A stretch of 64,000 bases of DNA from JAAOII01 sp965207945 (GCA_965207945.1 OZ242303.1:558001-622000), one strand, 5' to 3'. Counted from the stretch's first letter, positions 38,460 to 47,561 are shown. Numbers and translations are program-made. Notes: a model not told the origin generated them from the letters alone.

Positions 38460-39737
38460 ATGAAAGATAACATACTAACAGTTCTTGATGTAGGTAGCTC
38501 AAAGGTTGCCTCATTAATGGGGCGTCTGCTTAATGATGGCAGTATAGACGTAATCGGCATGGGCGTGGCTCCCTGCAAAGGAATTGAACAGGGAACAGTA
38601 GTAGATATTAAGGCGACAGAAGACGCCATTCAGCAGGCGGTATCCGAAGTTCGGGCAACTGCAGGTATGAATGTTACCAGTGTTTATTTGGGTACTGGAG
38701 GTATTCATATTGCTGGACGCACTTCGCACGGTTCAACCGCTATACGCGGTAAAGAGGTGGAGATGGAAGATGTAGAAACAGTTATAGGAGCTGCTAAAGC
38801 CATAGCTTTTCCGCAAGATGAGTTGCTAATCCATGCTCTGCCACAAAACTTCAGCATAGATGGGCAGCATAATGTGCGCCGCCCCTTGGGAATGTCTGGT
38901 GTTCGTTTGGAAGTGAATTCTTATTTAATTAGTGGGTTAGGCAATATAGTGCGTAATCTGCATAAATGTGTTGCGCGCTGTAATCTATCAGTTGAAAGAG
39001 TGGTGGTGGAACAGATAGCCGATAGCTATTGCGCTTTGCAACAAGACGAAAGAGAAGCAGGGGTATGCCTGATTAATATAGGAGCAGGGACGGTGAAAAC
39101 ATTGGTTATAAAAGATAGCGCTCCGCTCTTCATTAGCACGCTTCCTACTGGCGGTGATAATGTCACAAATGATATTGCGGCTGCTTTGCGTATCCCCACC
39201 AGATTAGCAGAAGATTACAAAAAGAGATACGGCTGCGCTTTGGCGGATAGAACTAAAGCAGAAGATGTAGTAAAGATTTCACGCGTTGATTATCGCAGCG
39301 AGCAGGAGGTTAGCCGCCAAACTTTGGCAAGCTTCATCCAACCACGTTATGAGGAGATGCTAAGCTTTGTAGAAGAGCAATTGATTAAGGAAGAACTTAA
39401 GCACAAAATAGCGGCTGGAGTTGTGTTGGTAGGCGGTGCCTCCCGTATTGAAGGATTGTCGGATTTAGCAGCAGAGATAATGCACTCTGCGGTTAGAGTA
39501 GGAACTCCGTTGAACATTTCTACCGCCTCTGCATCTAATAGCACTTCTGTTGCCACTTCCACTAACCAGATGATAAAAGATAATCCTGCCTTTACAGCCG
39601 CTTGCGGTATGTTAGAGTTTGGTCTTGAAGAGAGAATTCAAGCTCGGCATAGTGATGGCTTTTTTTACAATCATAATCCTTTTGGCAGGTCTGCCTGGTT
39701 TGATAGGATTCATAATTGGGTAGGCAAGAACTTTTAG
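38460..39737 (+). CDS. ftsA: Cell division protein FtsA
   Basis: Actin-like protein that tethers FtsZ to the membrane. LDVGSSKVASLMG near the N terminus is the phosphate-1 motif, INIGAGT the phosphate-2 motif, and VVLVGGASRIEGL the adenosine motif. The C-terminal WFDRIHNWVGKNF is an amphipathic membrane-targeting helix. 425 residues, near the E. coli length of 420. Confidence 0.96.
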   Translation: MKDNILTVLDVGSSKVASLMGRLLNDGSIDVIGMGVAPCKGIEQGTVVDIKATEDAIQQAVSEVRATAGMNVTSVYLGTGGIHIAGRTSHGSTAIRGKEVEMEDVETVIGAAKAIAFPQDELLIHALPQNFSIDGQHNVRRPLGMSGVRLEVNSYLISGLGNIVRNLHKCVARCNLSVERVVVEQIADSYCALQQDEREAGVCLINIGAGTVKTLVIKDSAPLFISTLPTGGDNVTNDIAAALRIPTRLAEDYKKRYGCALADRTKAEDVVKISRVDYRSEQEVSRQTLASFIQPRYEEMLSFVEEQLIKEELKHKIAAGVVLVGGASRIEGLSDLAAEIMHSAVRVGTPLNISTASASNSTSVATSTNQMIKDNPAFTAACGMLEFGLEERIQARHSDGFFYNHNPFGRSAWFDRIHNWVGKNF

Positions 39738-39786
39738 TCAGACGATATTACGATTTAATTTATTATTAACATGAGGAAACTTAGAT

Positions 39787-40872
39787 ATGAGAGAAGATAT
39801 ATTTGAAAATCAGTCCATTCCCTTTGAAACTGCCAAAATAGTAGTGGCAGGAATAGGAGGCGGTGGCTGTAATGCAGTTCGGCACATGGTGCTGGAAAAG
39901 ATAACAGGTGTTCACTTTTTATGTGTTAACACTGATGTTAAAGACCTATCCAAAGTCCAAGGACAAGAGCATTTACCTATTGGTAAAAGGTTGACCAAAG
40001 GTCTTGGAGCTGGCGGTGACCCAGTGCGTGGCAGAGAAGCCGCGTTGGAAGATAAAGAGGATATTCGCGCTAGTTTAGAAGGCGCTGATATGCTGTTTAT
40101 TACCGCGGGCTTAGGTGGTGGAACTGGAACAGGAGCCGCTCCTGTGATGGCAGAAGCCGCTAAGGAATTAGGTATATTGACGGTGGCAGTAGTTACCAAA
40201 CCATTTAAGTTTGAAGGCAATAGAAGAAATGAAATTGCCAGCAAAGGATTGGAACAATTGCATAATTCAGTTGATGCTTTAATAGTTATCCCTAATGATA
40301 GATTATTAGAAAAATATGGTCAGGGTATGAAGATATTAGATGCCTTTGCTGCGGTAAATAATGTTTTGCTAAACGCAGTGCGCGGTATAGCTAACCTTAT
40401 TACTTGCCCCGGTGAAATCAACGTTGATTTTGCTGATGTGAAGTCGGTTATGTCTGATATGGGCATGTCTATGATGGGAACTGGCTACTCTAATGAGGAA
40501 GGCGCGGCAATTAAAGCAGTTGAACAGGCGATAGCCAGTCCATTACTGGATAATGTCCAGTTGCAAGGTGCTAAAGGCATATTGGTTAATGTTACAGGAA
40601 ATGATAATCTTACCCTTAATGACTTTCAACAAGTATGCGATAGAATGCATGAATGCGCTTCCCCCGATTCAAAAATCATTACAGGTATGACGATTGAAGA
40701 AGGAATGGAAGATGCCATCAGAGTAACTATCGTTGCCGCTGGAATTGACAAAGGAAAGCCCGACTTTAATATACATAAGTCGGATAATTTGGTAACTAAT
40801 GATAAAACTGATGAGCCCGATAGCGAATCCGTTATGGATGTACCAACATTCTTACGGCGTCAAATGGACTAA
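39787..40872 (+). CDS. ftsZ: Cell division GTPase FtsZ
   Basis: Tubulin-like GTPase that builds the division ring. The GTP signature GGGTGTGAAP lies near residues 108-117, with GIGGGGCNAV at the N terminus. The conserved tail VPTFLRRQMD, which binds FtsA and other partners, is gammaproteobacterial in style. The C-terminal linker is short (361 residues in all, 383 in E. coli). It has one of the better Shine-Dalgarno sites in the cluster (GAGGAAA). Confidence 0.98.
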   Translation: MREDIFENQSIPFETAKIVVAGIGGGGCNAVRHMVLEKITGVHFLCVNTDVKDLSKVQGQEHLPIGKRLTKGLGAGGDPVRGREAALEDKEDIRASLEGADMLFITAGLGGGTGTGAAPVMAEAAKELGILTVAVVTKPFKFEGNRRNEIASKGLEQLHNSVDALIVIPNDRLLEKYGQGMKILDAFAAVNNVLLNAVRGIANLITCPGEINVDFADVKSVMSDMGMSMMGTGYSNEEGAAIKAVEQAIASPLLDNVQLQGAKGILVNVTGNDNLTLNDFQQVCDRMHECASPDSKIITGMTIEEGMEDAIRVTIVAAGIDKGKPDFNIHKSDNLVTNDKTDEPDSESVMDVPTFLRRQMD

Positions 40873-40926
40873 GGGTTAATATTCTTCTCATATTATAGTT
40901 TCCTCCGTTTGTGCCCGTTTGTGTAT

Positions 40927-40947
40927 GAGGCGAGCCATGCTCGCCTC
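40927..40947 (+). terminator. Hairpin after ftsZ
   Basis: Perfect stem GAGGCGAGC / GCTCGCCTC with a three-base CAT loop, 54 bases after the ftsZ stop. The T run is poor, so it may be a weak or factor-assisted terminator, or a small intergenic repeat. Its core resembles the giant-gene terminators. Confidence 0.5.
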
Positions 40948-40981
40948 TGCATTGTTTACATATACATTGCCTTATAAAACC

Positions 40982-41009
40982 TTGAAATTTCTTAAAATAT
41001 CTATATAAT
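40982..41009 (+). promoter_or_regulatory. htpX promoter (leaderless type)
   Basis: TTGAAA (40982-40987), a 16-base spacer, TATAAT (41004-41009), then 9 bases to the htpX ATG. Transcription would start within about three bases of the start codon. Confidence 0.65.
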
Positions 41010-41018
41010 ACATTTATT

Positions 41019-41942
41019 ATGAAACGAATATTACTTTTTGTTCTTACGAACCTTATGGTCCTGCTGGTATTTTCTATAGTATTTGCTGTAGTATCATCAA
41101 TTCTCGCATCCCAGGGCATAGATATTGCCTATTATTCCAGTCAATACGGAATTAATTTAGGCGGCCTGTTTATTTTCTGTGCTATCTTCGGTATAGGCGG
41201 GGCATTTTTATCTCTCTTTATGTCCAAAACCATAGCCAAAATGTCTATGGGGGTAAAAATTATTAATCCCGAAAAGTCCAGTTCTGGCGAGAAACAGCTG
41301 CTGGATATGGTGCAAAAATTGGCAAATGATGCTGGTGTCAAAATGCCTGAGGTTGGGATATTTTCTTCGGCGCAGCCAAATGCTTTCGCAACTGGTTGGA
41401 ATAAGGATGCCGCTTTAGTTGCGGTTAGTCAGGGCATGCTCCAGCAATTTGAGGCGCGTGAAATCAGAGCTGTTATGGCTCATGAAATGGGGCACGTAGC
41501 CAATGGAGATATGGTAACCCTTGCACTTATACAAGGAGTGGTAAACGTATTTGTGCTATTTGCTGCTCGCGTAGTTGCTTTTTTTGTGGATAGAGTGTTG
41601 TTTCGCCGCGAGGGAGGAGGCATAGGAATTGGCTATTTCTTTACAGTTCTATTTTTTGATATGGTATTTGGCATTTTTGCTTCAATATTGGTTTGTTATT
41701 TTTCACGCTGGCGTGAGTATCGCGCTGACCGCTTTGCCGCAATTGCAACTTCACCGGCAGATATGATATCCGCCTTACAGAGTTTGCAAAGGGTTTATAA
41801 TCAACCTGCTGAGATGCCCGATAGTTTACTTGCTTTTGGCATTAAAGGTGGCAGAAACAGATTATTAGGATTATTAGCTACCCATCCTCCATTGGAAAAA
41901 AGAATAGCAGCCCTGAAGAGTTTACCTCCCTCTGTCTCTTAG
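41019..41942 (+). CDS. htpX: Membrane zinc metalloprotease HtpX
   Basis: M48 inner-membrane protease for quality control of membrane proteins. 307 residues (293 in E. coli). Two N-terminal membrane segments are followed by the catalytic HEMGH motif (His155, Glu156, His159) and two further membrane segments. The downstream EYRADRFAA block supplies the third zinc ligand. It has its own promoter, so it is separate from the dcw cluster, and it is followed closely by trmJ. Confidence 0.95.
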   Translation: MKRILLFVLTNLMVLLVFSIVFAVVSSILASQGIDIAYYSSQYGINLGGLFIFCAIFGIGGAFLSLFMSKTIAKMSMGVKIINPEKSSSGEKQLLDMVQKLANDAGVKMPEVGIFSSAQPNAFATGWNKDAALVAVSQGMLQQFEAREIRAVMAHEMGHVANGDMVTLALIQGVVNVFVLFAARVVAFFVDRVLFRREGGGIGIGYFFTVLFFDMVFGIFASILVCYFSRWREYRADRFAAIATSPADMISALQSLQRVYNQPAEMPDSLLAFGIKGGRNRLLGLLATHPPLEKRIAALKSLPPSVS

Positions 41943-41952
41943 TTTAAAGAAT

Positions 41953-42726
41953 ATAAACATCGTCCTTGTAGAACCACTTTATGGTGGCAATATAGGTGCG
42001 GCGGCTCGTGTGATGAAAAACATGGGTCTTGGTAGACTTTCGTTGGTGCGTCCGCGCCAGTTCCCCAGTAAAGAGGCAACATTGTTTGCAGCCAGCGCTT
42101 CAGATCTATTAGCTAAAGTGCAAGTTTTTGATGGACTGGATGAGGCGCTCAAAGGATGCGCCAACATCATAGCAACCAGCAGCCGTTCCCGACGACTACC
42201 TATCCAAACTTACCCCGTTCGCGAAGGGACAAAAGAGCTAATCCCAATTGTGAGCAAAGCAGAGGAAGAAATTGCTATACTATTTGGTAGTGAGGACAGG
42301 GGGCTAACCAATGATGAATTGCTTAGATGCCGTATGCACTTTTTTATTCCTACAGATATGGAATACCCAGTTCTTAATCTGGCATCTGCGGTGCAAATTG
42401 TGTGCTACGAATTACTATGCGGAGCGCAAGATTTTGATAAGACACAAATGATAGAACCACTGCAAGATGGCAAAATAAACAAAAGCAACAGGTTAGCCCG
42501 CCATAAAGAAATGCCGTTGGCAGATGATGCTGCTATGGAGAGTTTTTACCAGCATCTGGAAGAATGGTTGCATCAGATTAAATTTTTTAATCCACAAAGA
42601 CCAGCAAGCATAATGCGTAAAATGCGCCGAATTTTTAACCGAGTTCCTTTATACGCTAACGAAGCTGATATGCTGCGCGGCGTCATAACTCATAGTATCC
42701 GTCACTGCAAAAATAATGATGAATAA
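41953..42726 (+). CDS. trmJ: tRNA (cytidine/uridine-32-2'-O)-methyltransferase, start codon uncertain
   Basis: SPOUT-family methyltransferase for tRNA position 32. The conserved N-terminal strand NIVLVEP and the NIGAAARVMKNMG motif lie upstream of the first GTG/ATG (42010/42013), in an open frame that begins after a stop at 41914. That stretch has no ATG, GTG or TTG. The protein must therefore start at a rare codon (ATA 41953, ATC 41959 or CTG 41932), or the start has been lost. Motifs LFGSEDRGLTN and PVLNLASAVQIV form the cofactor knot. Translation may be coupled to htpX, whose stop is 10 bases before ATA 41953. The given start is a best guess. The trmJ-cysE order is common next to isc genes. 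Confidence 0.85.
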   Translation: MNIVLVEPLYGGNIGAAARVMKNMGLGRLSLVRPRQFPSKEATLFAASASDLLAKVQVFDGLDEALKGCANIIATSSRSRRLPIQTYPVREGTKELIPIVSKAEEEIAILFGSEDRGLTNDELLRCRMHFFIPTDMEYPVLNLASAVQIVCYELLCGAQDFDKTQMIEPLQDGKINKSNRLARHKEMPLADDAAMESFYQHLEEWLHQIKFFNPQRPASIMRKMRRIFNRVPLYANEADMLRGVITHSIRHCKNNDE

Positions 42727-42764
42727 AGAAGAGTTTCCTTTATAATTAGCCAATTAAATTTTGT

Positions 42765-42770
42765 TATAAT
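42765..42770 (+). promoter_or_regulatory. -10 box ahead of cysE
   Basis: TATAAT with 7 bases to the ATG of a nine-codon frame (42778-42807) that abuts cysE. A second TATAAT lies at 42741-42746. Confidence 0.45.
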
Positions 42771-42777
42771 GACTTTA

Positions 42778-42807
42778 ATGGCTACCACTAATCTTTACAA
42801 CTTATAG
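42778..42807 (+). CDS. Possible nine-residue leader peptide before cysE
   Basis: ATG-initiated frame MATTNLYNL ending in TAG, directly followed by and in frame with the cysE ATG. Its ATG is 7 bases after a TATAAT box, so it could be translated from a leaderless transcript with reinitiation at cysE. It contains no cysteine or serine codon, so ordinary attenuation by amino-acid supply is not suggested. Confidence 0.35.
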   Translation: MATTNLYNL

Positions 42808-43422
42808 ATGTTCACAGCATTTAGGGAGGACATAGCAACCTACAAGCAGAAGGATCCTGCCTCGCGCCACATCTTCGAAATAATTACCTGTTATCCTGGC
42901 TTGCATGCCACCTGGATATACCGTTTTACCCATTTATTATGGAATATTCAATTGAAGTGGCTGGCGCGTTTTATATCTCAATTTGCGCGGTTTCTAACTC
43001 AGGTGGAGATTCACCCCGCAGCGCAAATTGGCAAGAGATTTTTTATTGACCATGGTTGTGGTGTGGTGGTAGGCGAGACCGCAGAAATAGGCGATGATTG
43101 TTCTTTGTATCAGAAGGCAACCTTAGGTGGCACCAACTTTCAGCGTGGAGTAAAACGCCATCCCACTTTGCATAACAACGTGACCATAGGGGCAGGGGCT
43201 AAGATTTTGGGACCTATTACTGTGGGCAATAACTCTATGGTAGGTGCTAATGCAGTAGTACTAAAAGATGTACCAGCAGACACCTCAGTAGTGGGAATAC
43301 CCGCATATATAGTGCGAACTAAAGGGCGCAAACCGCCTGGCATCCGCCCCGATATCAAGCAAATAGCAAAAGAATTAGATGCTCTTAAAAAGGAAGTAGC
43401 GCAACTCAAAAAAGGTAAATAG
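42808..43422 (+). CDS. cysE: Serine O-acetyltransferase
   Basis: Acetylates L-serine with acetyl-CoA, the first committed step to cysteine. 204 residues, the short form of CysE with a reduced N-terminal helical domain. The left-handed beta helix is visible as hexapeptide repeats (IHPAAQIGKRFFIDHG, then VVVGETAEIGDD and TIGAGAKILGPITVG). The catalytic DHGCGVV and the acetyl-CoA loop TLGGT are present. It follows trmJ, an order often linked to iron-sulfur cluster genes, although none are in the window. Confidence 0.93.
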   Translation: MFTAFREDIATYKQKDPASRHIFEIITCYPGLHATWIYRFTHLLWNIQLKWLARFISQFARFLTQVEIHPAAQIGKRFFIDHGCGVVVGETAEIGDDCSLYQKATLGGTNFQRGVKRHPTLHNNVTIGAGAKILGPITVGNNSMVGANAVVLKDVPADTSVVGIPAYIVRTKGRKPPGIRPDIKQIAKELDALKKEVAQLKKGK

Positions 43423-43446
43423 CCGCTTGTATGGGAATAATAGAGA

Positions 43447-43517
43447 GCGGGTGTAGTTCAATGGTAGAACAGCAGCTTCCCAAGCTACTAACGAGGGTTC
43501 GATTCCCTTCACCCGCT
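43447..43517 (+). tRNA. tRNA-Gly (anticodon CCC)
   Basis: 71-nt cloverleaf. Acceptor arms GCGGGTG and CACCCGC pair fully, the discriminator is T, the anticodon loop TTCCCAA reads CCC, and the T arm contains GTTCGATTC. It closely resembles E. coli tRNA-Gly(CCC). The 3' CCA is not encoded. Confidence 0.95.
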
Positions 43518-43548
43518 TATATTGTTATGTATAACATGTATAACAATG

Positions 43549-43554
43549 TATAAT
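43549..43554 (+). promoter_or_regulatory. -10 box of pyrG
   Basis: TATAAT with 8 bases to the pyrG ATG, at the end of a short region with repeated ATGTATAAC units (43525-43554). AGGGCAAG before the ATG may act as a weak ribosome-binding site if transcription starts earlier. Confidence 0.45.
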
Positions 43555-43562
43555 AGGGCAAG

Positions 43563-45251
43563 ATGAGTAAAAAATATATTTTTGTAACTGGTGGCGTTGT
43601 GTCATCCCTGGGTAAAGGGATTTGTTCATCATCTCTTGGGACTTTGCTTGCGGCGCGTGGCAACAAAATAGCAATGCTTAAACTAGACCCTTATATAAAT
43701 GTTGACCCAGGCACAATGAATCCCTTGCAACACGGCGAGGTTTTTGTTACCAGTGATGGCGCTGAGACCGACTTGGATTTGGGGCACTATGAAAGATTTA
43801 CTGGCGCTTATATGAGTAAAAAGAATAACTATACTGCGGGTCGTATTTATGCCGATGTAATTGCAAAAGAAAGAAAAGGTGAATACTTGGGCGCAACCGT
43901 GCAAGTTATTCCCCATATAACCAATGAGATTAGGTCTATTATTGAGAAAAGTGGCGAGGATGCGGATATTACTTTGGTGGAGATAGGCGGCACAGTTGGA
44001 GATATAGAGTCGCTGCCATTTTTAGAAGCAATTCGTCAGATGCGTTTGGCGCTTGGCAGCAGTAACACCCTTTTTGTGCATGTCACTATGGTGCCGTATA
44101 TGAAAAATGCAGGCGAGATTAAAACCAAACCCACTCAGCATTCGGTGAAGGAGATGCGTTCTATCGGTCTGCAGCCAGATATATTAATATGTCGCAGCGA
44201 GGATAGCATACCAGTTAGTGCCCTAAACAAAATATCTATGTTTACTAATGTGGAATCTGAAGCTGTGATTCCAATGGAGAACCAAGACAATATATATAAA
44301 ATACCTTTTATATTGCACGAACGTAAGCTTGATGAGATTGTGTTGAACAAACTCAATCTTAAAAGCAGCGTGCCGCAGTTGAAGGAATGGCGCAAAATAA
44401 ATGAGTTGCAGCATAAGAATATAGTTAACATAGGAATTATAGGCAAGTATATAGATATTAAGGACGCTTATAAGTCCATCAGCGAAGCAATAATTCACTC
44501 GGGTTTTCAGACCGGGATAGGGGCAAAAATAACCTATATTGATTCAGAGGACTTGGAGAACTCTAACGGTAATGAACTGCTGGAGAATCTTGATGCAATC
44601 CTTATACCTGGCGGTTTCGGTAATCGCGGCACCAAAGGCAAGCTCAAGGCAGTAGAGTTTGCCCGCTCTCATAAGATACCCTATTTGGGTATATGCTTTG
44701 GCATGCAGATGGCGGTTTTGGAGTTTATGCGCAACAAGTTGAACTTGAAAGGTGCTAATAGCACTGAGCTTGCGGCAAAGTGCGCAGAGCCAGTTATTTC
44801 ATTGGTAACCGAATGGGATGATGATTCACAAGGCACTCAAGGCGCTCAAGGTACTCAAGGAGCTGTGCAGTCAGGCAAGAAGAAATTTGACTTATCTCAA
44901 GATATGGGAGGGACAATGCGTTTGGGCGAGCAAGAATGCTTATTGAATAAAAATTCGTTGATTGCTAAGATTTATGGCAAACAGAATATTCATGAACGTC
45001 ATCGCCATAGATATGAGGTAAATCCATCTTATCTTACTCGCCTTGAAGAGGGTGGGATGAGTGTATCTGGTAAATCACGTGATGGCTTGGTTGAGGTTAT
45101 AGAGCTTCCTGACCATCCATGGTTTATTGGTTGCCAATTTCATCCTGAGTTCACTTCTTCACCAACTAAGGGACATCCATTATTTTCCAGTTTTGCTAGA
45201 GCGGCTGACGAGTATAAGAATAGCAAAGAGCTTAATTTACCCTCTCATTAA
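43563..45251 (+). CDS. pyrG: CTP synthase
   Basis: Makes CTP from UTP with glutamine and ATP. The synthetase domain begins KYIFVTGGVVSSLGKG. The class I glutamine amidotransferase domain has catalytic Cys378 in GICFGMQ and the C-terminal HPEF. 562 residues (545 in E. coli). Most of the excess is a linker of four tandem 9-base units (44829-44864, read as QGT/QGA repeats) shortly after the catalytic Cys region. Next to kdsA and eno, a common gammaproteobacterial order. Confidence 0.97.
   Translation: MSKKYIFVTGGVVSSLGKGICSSSLGTLLAARGNKIAMLKLDPYINVDPGTMNPLQHGEVFVTSDGAETDLDLGHYERFTGAYMSKKNNYTAGRIYADVIAKERKGEYLGATVQVIPHITNEIRSIIEKSGEDADITLVEIGGTVGDIESLPFLEAIRQMRLALGSSNTLFVHVTMVPYMKNAGEIKTKPTQHSVKEMRSIGLQPDILICRSEDSIPVSALNKISMFTNVESEAVIPMENQDNIYKIPFILHERKLDEIVLNKLNLKSSVPQLKEWRKINELQHKNIVNIGIIGKYIDIKDAYKSISEAIIHSGFQTGIGAKITYIDSEDLENSNGNELLENLDAILIPGGFGNRGTKGKLKAVEFARSHKIPYLGICFGMQMAVLEFMRNKLNLKGANSTELAAKCAEPVISLVTEWDDDSQGTQGAQGTQGAVQSGKKKFDLSQDMGGTMRLGEQECLLNKNSLIAKIYGKQNIHERHRHRYEVNPSYLTRLEEGGMSVSGKSRDGLVEVIELPDHPWFIGCQFHPEFTSSPTKGHPLFSSFARAADEYKNSKELNLPSH
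44829..44864 (+). repeat. Four 9-bp tandem units in pyrG
   Basis: CAAGGCACT, CAAGGCGCT, CAAGGTACT, CAAGGAGCT: four in-frame units giving a QGT-QGA-QGT-QGA linker. Confidence 0.9.
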
Positions 45252-45286
45252 TTTATCCCCCCATTAATTTATCCCCCATTAAAAAT

Positions 45287-46120
45287 ATGAAAACACCGGC
45301 TAAAACAATCCAGATCGGCAAGAGTTCGTTTAACAATACCTTACCCATAGCGCTTATTGGTGGCATTAATGTGCTGGAGTCGCGTCAACTGGCAATGGAA
45401 GTGGCGCAAGAATTTGTTTCCACTACTAAGGAACAGGGAATCCCTTTTGTATTTAAGGCATCTTTTGATAAAGCAAACCGCTCTTCAATTAATTCGTTTA
45501 GAGGTCCTGGACTGGAAGAGGGCATGCAGATTTTAGGGGACATTAAGGAAAAATTTGATGTGCCAGTTATCACTGATGTGCATGAGCCGCATCAAGCAGC
45601 GCCTGCTGCTGAAGTGTGCGATGCTTTACAGCTGCCTGCCTTCTTGGCAAGGCAAACAGATTTAGTGGCAGCCCTTGCTGCTACCAAGAAACCAGTAAAT
45701 ATTAAGAAACCACAGTTTATTAGTCATCAAGAAATGGGTAACATAATAAATAAGTTTAGTGCGGCTGGCAATGAAGAATTGTTGTTATGCGAGCGTGGCA
45801 ACAGTTTTGGCTATAACAATTTGGTGGTGGATATGCTCGGGTTTGGCATTATGAAGAGGACTGGCTATCCTGTAGTTTTTGATGTAACTCATTCGTTACA
45901 ATTACCAGGGGGGAATAAAGATGCTGCTGGTGGCAGAGGAGAAGCAGTATTTGATTTAGCTATGGCTGGAGTGTCTCAAGGGATAGCAGGTATTTTCTTG
46001 GAAACTCACCCAGACCCGCAAGTAGCCAAGTGCGATGGTCCTTGTGCCTTGCCTTTGGCGCAACTGCCTAAGTTCCTCCAACACGTCAAACAACTTGACA
46101 CCCTAATTAAGAATTTATGA
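45287..46120 (+). CDS. kdsA: 3-deoxy-D-manno-octulosonate 8-phosphate synthase
   Basis: Condenses phosphoenolpyruvate with arabinose 5-phosphate to KDO 8-phosphate for lipopolysaccharide. 277 residues, near the family length. FKASFDKANRSS, GPGLEEGMQIL, VTDVHEP and FDVTHSLQLPGG blocks are typical. Its 3' end overlaps eno by four bases. The gap to pyrG contains a tandem ATTAATTTATCCCC unit. Confidence 0.96.
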   Translation: MKTPAKTIQIGKSSFNNTLPIALIGGINVLESRQLAMEVAQEFVSTTKEQGIPFVFKASFDKANRSSINSFRGPGLEEGMQILGDIKEKFDVPVITDVHEPHQAAPAAEVCDALQLPAFLARQTDLVAALAATKKPVNIKKPQFISHQEMGNIINKFSAAGNEELLLCERGNSFGYNNLVVDMLGFGIMKRTGYPVVFDVTHSLQLPGGNKDAAGGRGEAVFDLAMAGVSQGIAGIFLETHPDPQVAKCDGPCALPLAQLPKFLQHVKQLDTLIKNL

Positions 46121-47409
46121 ACACAATTAAACAACTTAAGGGAAGAGAAGTCCTTGACTCACGCGGTAACCCAACCGTTGAAGCAGAAATTATCCTAACC
46201 AATGGCGTTCGCGCTTCGGCAATTGCTCCATCAGGAGCATCAACTGGTTCCCGTGAAGCGCTTGAGCTGCGCGATAAAGACGCTAATCGCTACCTTGGCA
46301 AAGGAGTGCTAAAAGCAGTTGCCAATATAAACGAAATTATCGCCCCCAAACTCACTGGACTTGACGCTGCCAATCAAGCACAGGTAGATGAAATAATGCT
46401 AACTCTTGATGCCTCAAAGGATAAATCAACCTTAGGTGCTAATGCTATTTTGGCTTGCTCATTAGCGGCAGCGCGCGCTGCGGCATTTGCCCAGGATGTT
46501 CCTTTATTTTCACATATCGCACAACTTGCGGGCGAAACTAATCCAACTCTTATGCCCTTGCCCATGATGAATATCATTAACGGAGGAGAGCATGCCGACA
46601 ATAATCTTGACATACAAGAGTTTATGATTATTCCTCGCCGAGCAGAATCATTTAGTGATGCCTTAAGAATGGGCGCAGAGATTTTTCATCGTCTTAAGAG
46701 CAATTTACACAAGCAGAGATTTAATACCGCGGTAGGTGATGAAGGCGGCTTTGCTCCCAATTTGCCAAGTAATCGCGCTGCTCTTGACATTATCTGTGAA
46801 ACTATAACCGCCAGCGGACTAAAACCAGGCAAGGATGTTGCCATAGCATTGGATTGCGCCTCATCTGAGTTTTATAATGATGGCGTGTATACAGTGGAAG
46901 GCAAGGATTTTAACTCAGAAGAATTTATTGGTTATCTGGCGCAACTTTGCCAGGATTATCCAATAGTATCTATTGAGGATGGGCTTGACGAAGGCGATTG
47001 GGATGGCTGGAAGGCACTAACCGAAGTACTTGGTGATAAAATTCAGCTGGTAGGCGATGACCTTTTCGTCACCAACACCGAGATTTTACAACAGGGCATA
47101 GAGAGGGATATAGCCAATGCTATTTTGATTAAGTTAAACCAGATAGGGACTCTTAGTGAAACCCTGGACTGTATAGCAACCGCCCATAAAGCAAATTATC
47201 GTTGTGTTATTTCTCATCGCTCAGGAGAAAGCGAAGATACTACTATAGCGGATTTATCTGTAGCAATCAATGCTGGGCAGATTAAAACTGGTTCGCTGTC
47301 GCGCAGTGAACGCATTGCTAAATATAACCAACTCCTAAGAATTGAAGAAGAACTCGGCTCTAAAGCAAAATTCACCGACCCATTTACTGACTCTTCTACA
47401 AACAATTAA
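46117..47409 (+). CDS. eno: Enolase
   Basis: Glycolytic 2-phosphoglycerate dehydratase. 430 residues. Visible signatures are DSRGNPTVE, SGASTGSREALELRD, GDEGGFAPN, SIEDGLDE (metal ligand), GDDLFVTN and KLNQIGTLSETL with the SHRSGESEDT loop. It supplies phosphoenolpyruvate, a substrate of KdsA upstream. The usual downstream ftsB is absent; a repeat element follows instead. Confidence 0.97.
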   Translation: MNTIKQLKGREVLDSRGNPTVEAEIILTNGVRASAIAPSGASTGSREALELRDKDANRYLGKGVLKAVANINEIIAPKLTGLDAANQAQVDEIMLTLDASKDKSTLGANAILACSLAAARAAAFAQDVPLFSHIAQLAGETNPTLMPLPMMNIINGGEHADNNLDIQEFMIIPRRAESFSDALRMGAEIFHRLKSNLHKQRFNTAVGDEGGFAPNLPSNRAALDIICETITASGLKPGKDVAIALDCASSEFYNDGVYTVEGKDFNSEEFIGYLAQLCQDYPIVSIEDGLDEGDWDGWKALTEVLGDKIQLVGDDLFVTNTEILQQGIERDIANAILIKLNQIGTLSETLDCIATAHKANYRCVISHRSGESEDTTIADLSVAINAGQIKTGSLSRSERIAKYNQLLRIEEELGSKAKFTDPFTDSSTNN

Positions 47410-47421
47410 GCTCTGTAGCGT

Positions 47422-47527
47422 CTCAAGCATAAATTCTTGCGACGATGGTCTGTTGTAGGGGCGGAGCTGCGCTCCGCCCGCTAAATGCCTGAAACTTGGA
47501 ACAATATATCCCCATGCTCGCGACACA
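47422..47527 (+). repeat. ~100-bp intergenic repeat element, copy A
   Basis: Contains the GC-rich palindromic core (47454-47481: GGGGCGGAG-CTGCG-CTCCGCCC) flanked by CGACGATGGTCTG on one side and GGAACAATATATCCCC and ATGCTCGCGAC on the other. Copies B (50873-50970) and C (50982-51080) carry the same flanks in the opposite orientation. A second CCCCATGCTCGC lies just downstream at 47540-47551. Confidence 0.85.
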
Positions 47528-47561
47528 TATATCCATTATCCCCATGCTCGCAACTTTCATA

